In this document: in pieces, positions 42,117 through 44,300 of the stretch
Layout of the letters: each line of letters opens with the position of its first letter
How positions within the stretch are numbered: position 1 is the stretch's first letter
Assembly (NCBI GenBank): GCA_019750095.1
Contig: JAIEOW010000109.1
Span: 1 to 44,300 of the forward strand
Direction: 5' to 3'
DNA from: Phycisphaerales bacterium
GTDB taxonomy: Bacteria > Planctomycetota > Phycisphaerae > Phycisphaerales > UBA1924
Length of the DNA stretch: 44,300 bases
The notes under the pieces: generated by a model
What the model was told of the DNA's origin: nothing
Seen by the model: only the letters and a program-made list of their open reading frames with translations
Databases searched by the model: none
Program-made: the position numbers and the translations under genes

Positions 42117-42940
42117 GCCAGGAACGTGGGCAGTTTCGAGAACGGGCGTTGGATCTGTTGATCGCTCGGTCGACGTGCGGGCTTTCGCACGCCGAGGCGG
42201 AGGAGCTGCGCGAGCTGACACTGATCGATGCCATCGTGGATCCGGGTGAGGATGCGGAGATCGAGCGAGCCATTGACGCGACCCGACGGGCGGTGATGGG
42301 TGGTGCGGCGGGCTTCGGGACGATGCCGACGGACGTGCGGGAGCGGGTGATTCGGGCGATTCCGGTGATGGCCGAGCGGGCGGGGGCGGAGCCGGCACGG
42401 AATGGGTCGGCGATTCCGATCTCGCGGGGCAATGAGACGCGGGCGAAGACCAACTGGTGGCCGACCATGGCGGCGGCGGCGATTCTGCTGCTGAGCGGGG
42501 TGTTGGTGGTAACGGCGTGGAAGCCGACGGGCGGGGGCGAAAAGTTGAGCGCGTCGGCGGTGGTGGCGCGGCTGGAGACGGCCGCGGACCGCGTGGCGAT
42601 TGGATTCAAGCCGGGCGAAGGGGCCTTGGCCGGGGCGACGGGTGAGGTGGTGTGGAGTGATACGCTGCAGCGCGGCTATATGCGGATCATCGGGGCGAAG
42701 TCCAACGATCCGAAGGCGATGCAGTATCAGCTTTGGATTGTTGATCCGAGCCGCGACAAGAACCCGGTGGATGGCGGCGTGTTTGATATCGGAGCAGCGA
42801 GCAGCGCGGGCGGCGCGATCATTGTGCCGTTTGAATCTCGCCTGGCGGTGAACGGGCCGAAGGTGTTTGCGATTACTGCGGAAAAGCCGGGCGGCGTGGT
42901 GGTGTCGGCGGGGCCGTTGATCATGGTGGCGGCGCGATAG
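42113..42940 (+). CDS. Anti-sigma factor, RskA-like
   Basis: 275 residues; the start overlaps the sigma stop. An N-terminal domain of about 115 residues (LLIARSTCGLSHAEAEELRELT) would bind the sigma factor inside the cell; it lacks an obvious zinc HxxxCxxC motif. A membrane helix (TMAAAAILLLSGVLVVTAWK) is followed by the RskA C-terminal domain, with MQYQLWIVDPSRDKNPVDGG, IIVPFESRLAVNGPKVFAIT and EKPGGVVVSAGPL. Regulated proteolysis would release the sigma factor upon an envelope signal. Confidence 0.87.
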   Translation: MSQERGQFRERALDLLIARSTCGLSHAEAEELRELTLIDAIVDPGEDAEIERAIDATRRAVMGGAAGFGTMPTDVRERVIRAIPVMAERAGAEPARNGSAIPISRGNETRAKTNWWPTMAAAAILLLSGVLVVTAWKPTGGGEKLSASAVVARLETAADRVAIGFKPGEGALAGATGEVVWSDTLQRGYMRIIGAKSNDPKAMQYQLWIVDPSRDKNPVDGGVFDIGAASSAGGAIIVPFESRLAVNGPKVFAITAEKPGGVVVSAGPLIMVAAR

Positions 42941-42998
42941 ATCTTGCGAAACGCCCGCGCGAGTGCATTGATGGGCGTCGATCTGTCTATGCTGGCGT

Positions 42999-44276
42999 GT
43001 GACCCAGATGGTTGTTGAGCGTTCGGTTGGTCGACCGCGGATTGCGGGGGTGATCGCCGCGCACGTGGTGGTGCTGGGGACGTTGTCATCAACGTGGATG
43101 GCGACGCAGATCGTGCTGCCGGTGATCGCGAAGAAGTCGCTGGGGGCGAACGCGTGGCAGCTTCTGGCGATCACGGCGACGCCGACGGTGTTCTTTGTGC
43201 TGAGTGTGTTCTGGAACGCGGTGTTTGCGCGGCTGCGGATCGGGACGTACCTGGCGATCTATTGGGCGTGCACGGCGGTGCCGATCGCGCTGATGGGGCT
43301 GGCGGAGAGTTTCTGGTGGATGCTGCTGCCGCAGGTGGTGGCGAGCATTGGGTCGGCGGCGTATCACCCGGTGGCTGGGGAACTGCTGCGCGGGTTGTAT
43401 AGCGAGAAGGTGCGCGGGCGGGTGTATGGAGTGCTGTACGCGTGCTCGCTGGTGGTCTCGGCGGGGGTCGGGTTTGGGTTTGGGCGATGGCTGAATGTGG
43501 ATGATCGGGCGTATCGGCTCTTCCTGCCGATCGTGGCTGGGGTGCAGGGTGTTGGGGTGCTGGTGGCGTGGTGGCTGGCGCGATCGAGCGGGGTGAGTGC
43601 GGCGAAGACGGCGCGGGGTGGTGAAGGGGCGATCAGCGGGCAGCGGCTGGATATCAGCAAGGTGTTTGAGCCGATCGCGCACCTGCGGGCGGTGCTGAAG
43701 GCCGACCCGGTGTTCGCGCGGTATGAGGGCGCGTACATGACATACGGCGCGGGGTGGATGATCACCTATGCGCTCTTGCCCATACTGGTGGTGGACAAGC
43801 TGAAGCTGGACTATGCGACGATCATGGAGCGGACGCACGTGGCGTATCTGCTGGCGATGCTGCTGATGCTCGCGCCGGCGGGGTTCCTGATGGATCGGCT
43901 TGGGGCGATGAAGAGCGTGGGGCTGAGCTTTGGGATGCTGACGGTGTATCCCGTGATGCTGGCGTTTGCGCCGGATGCGGATTGGCTGCTGGCGGCGAGC
44001 ATCGCGTATGGAATCGCCCACGCGGGGGCGAGCGTGGGGTGGATGCTGGGGCCGGTGACGTTGGCACCCTCGCCGGACAAGGCGGCGCAGTATGTGGCGA
44101 TTCACGCGACGCTGGTTGGCGTGCGGGGGATTCTGCTGCAGTTTGCGGGGGTTGCGCTGTACAAAATGACGGGGAACTTCACGGTGCCGCTGCTGGTGGC
44201 GGCGGGGGCGTATGCGTGGAGCGCGGTGCAGAGGTGGCGGCTGGACCGGAGGGTGCGAGCGGGGCGGGCGGTCTGA
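42999..44276 (+). CDS. MFS-type transporter
   Basis: 425 residues from a GTG at 42999; an ATG at 43008 would drop three residues. Twelve hydrophobic segments are arranged in two halves separated by a soluble loop (~205-240, SGVSAAKTARGGEGAISGQR). The first part includes TWMATQIVLPVIAKKSLGANAWQLL and VVASIGSAAYHPVAGELLRGLYSEKVRGRVYGVLY; this last pattern, with basic residues between helices 4 and 5, is typical of MFS. Substrate unknown. No ribosome site is visible. It lies 58 bases after the anti-sigma gene, perhaps in the same transcript. Confidence 0.82.
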   Translation: MTQMVVERSVGRPRIAGVIAAHVVVLGTLSSTWMATQIVLPVIAKKSLGANAWQLLAITATPTVFFVLSVFWNAVFARLRIGTYLAIYWACTAVPIALMGLAESFWWMLLPQVVASIGSAAYHPVAGELLRGLYSEKVRGRVYGVLYACSLVVSAGVGFGFGRWLNVDDRAYRLFLPIVAGVQGVGVLVAWWLARSSGVSAAKTARGGEGAISGQRLDISKVFEPIAHLRAVLKADPVFARYEGAYMTYGAGWMITYALLPILVVDKLKLDYATIMERTHVAYLLAMLLMLAPAGFLMDRLGAMKSVGLSFGMLTVYPVMLAFAPDADWLLAASIAYGIAHAGASVGWMLGPVTLAPSPDKAAQYVAIHATLVGVRGILLQFAGVALYKMTGNFTVPLLVAAGAYAWSAVQRWRLDRRVRAGRAV

Positions 44277-44300
44277 GAGGATTACGGGATATCTCGGCCG

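Noticed and set aside
42960-42999. A leaderless promoter (TATGCT at ~42990) for the MFS gene
   Set aside because: The only -35-like sequence is 14 bases away, too close; evidence insufficient.

Overview
The window looks like chromosomal DNA of a high-GC planctomycete, most likely a member of the Phycisphaerae. The clues are a secreted protein with a C-terminal dockerin-like tail ([13 protein letters not shown]), a PEP-CTERM-like sorting tail (PTPAAFALL), H-X-DG type pseudopilins, membrane proteins carrying Cys4 zinc ribbons, an LEPR-like N-terminal motif (VEQLEQR) on a large exported enzyme, and a TIGR02999-type ECF sigma factor coupled to a Ser/Thr kinase with TPRs. This is inferred from protein style only; there is no rRNA or tRNA in the window.

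Layout. 1-4.7 kb: the end of a C45-like hydrolase, then a sigma70-like promoter and a cobalamin (B12) riboswitch leading into a secreted propeller-like protein, a dockerin-tailed secreted protein and a translationally coupled pseudopilin; then a small BFD-like [2Fe-2S] protein. 4.7-9.5 kb (minus strand): a division/cell-wall cluster, rsmH - LysM protein - ftsL-like - ftsI, the last three with 4-base overlaps. 9.5-11.8 kb (minus): a lower-GC accessory island with an HNH endonuclease, a small protein, a TIGR04255 protein and a possible small membrane protein. 11.8-13.9 kb: dacB (PBP4) and a hypothetical protein. 14.0-19.5 kb (plus): a response regulator, metF, mrdA (PBP2) and rodA. 19.5-20.8 kb: a lower-GC pair including a lipoprotein. 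21-25.3 kb: icd, a glycosyltransferase-like protein and a zinc-ribbon membrane protein. 25.3-30.4 kb (minus): a kinase/ECF sigma pair and two zinc-ribbon membrane proteins. 30.4-35.3 kb (minus): type II secretion gspD and gspE. 35.6-39.8 kb (plus): a BtuF-like binding protein and a large exported GH5-like enzyme, ending at a strong bidirectional terminator. 40-44.3 kb: a fasciclin protein divergent from an ECF sigma/anti-sigma pair, then an MFS transporter.

The genes fall into a few working groups: peptidoglycan synthesis for division (FtsI/FtsL/RsmH) and elongation (PBP2/RodA) plus PBP4; protein export (GspD/GspE and a pseudopilin); a B12-controlled secreted cluster with a BtuF-like protein elsewhere in the window; and two envelope/signal-transduction sigma modules.

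Three features cut across genes. Two families of small hairpin repeats recur, several copies inside coding sequence. The GC skew of the + strand changes from C-rich to G-rich near 14.2 kb regardless of gene orientation, which is what a replication origin would produce. Two islands (9.5-11.8 kb and 19.5-20.9 kb) lack the strong skew and high GC of their surroundings and look acquired.
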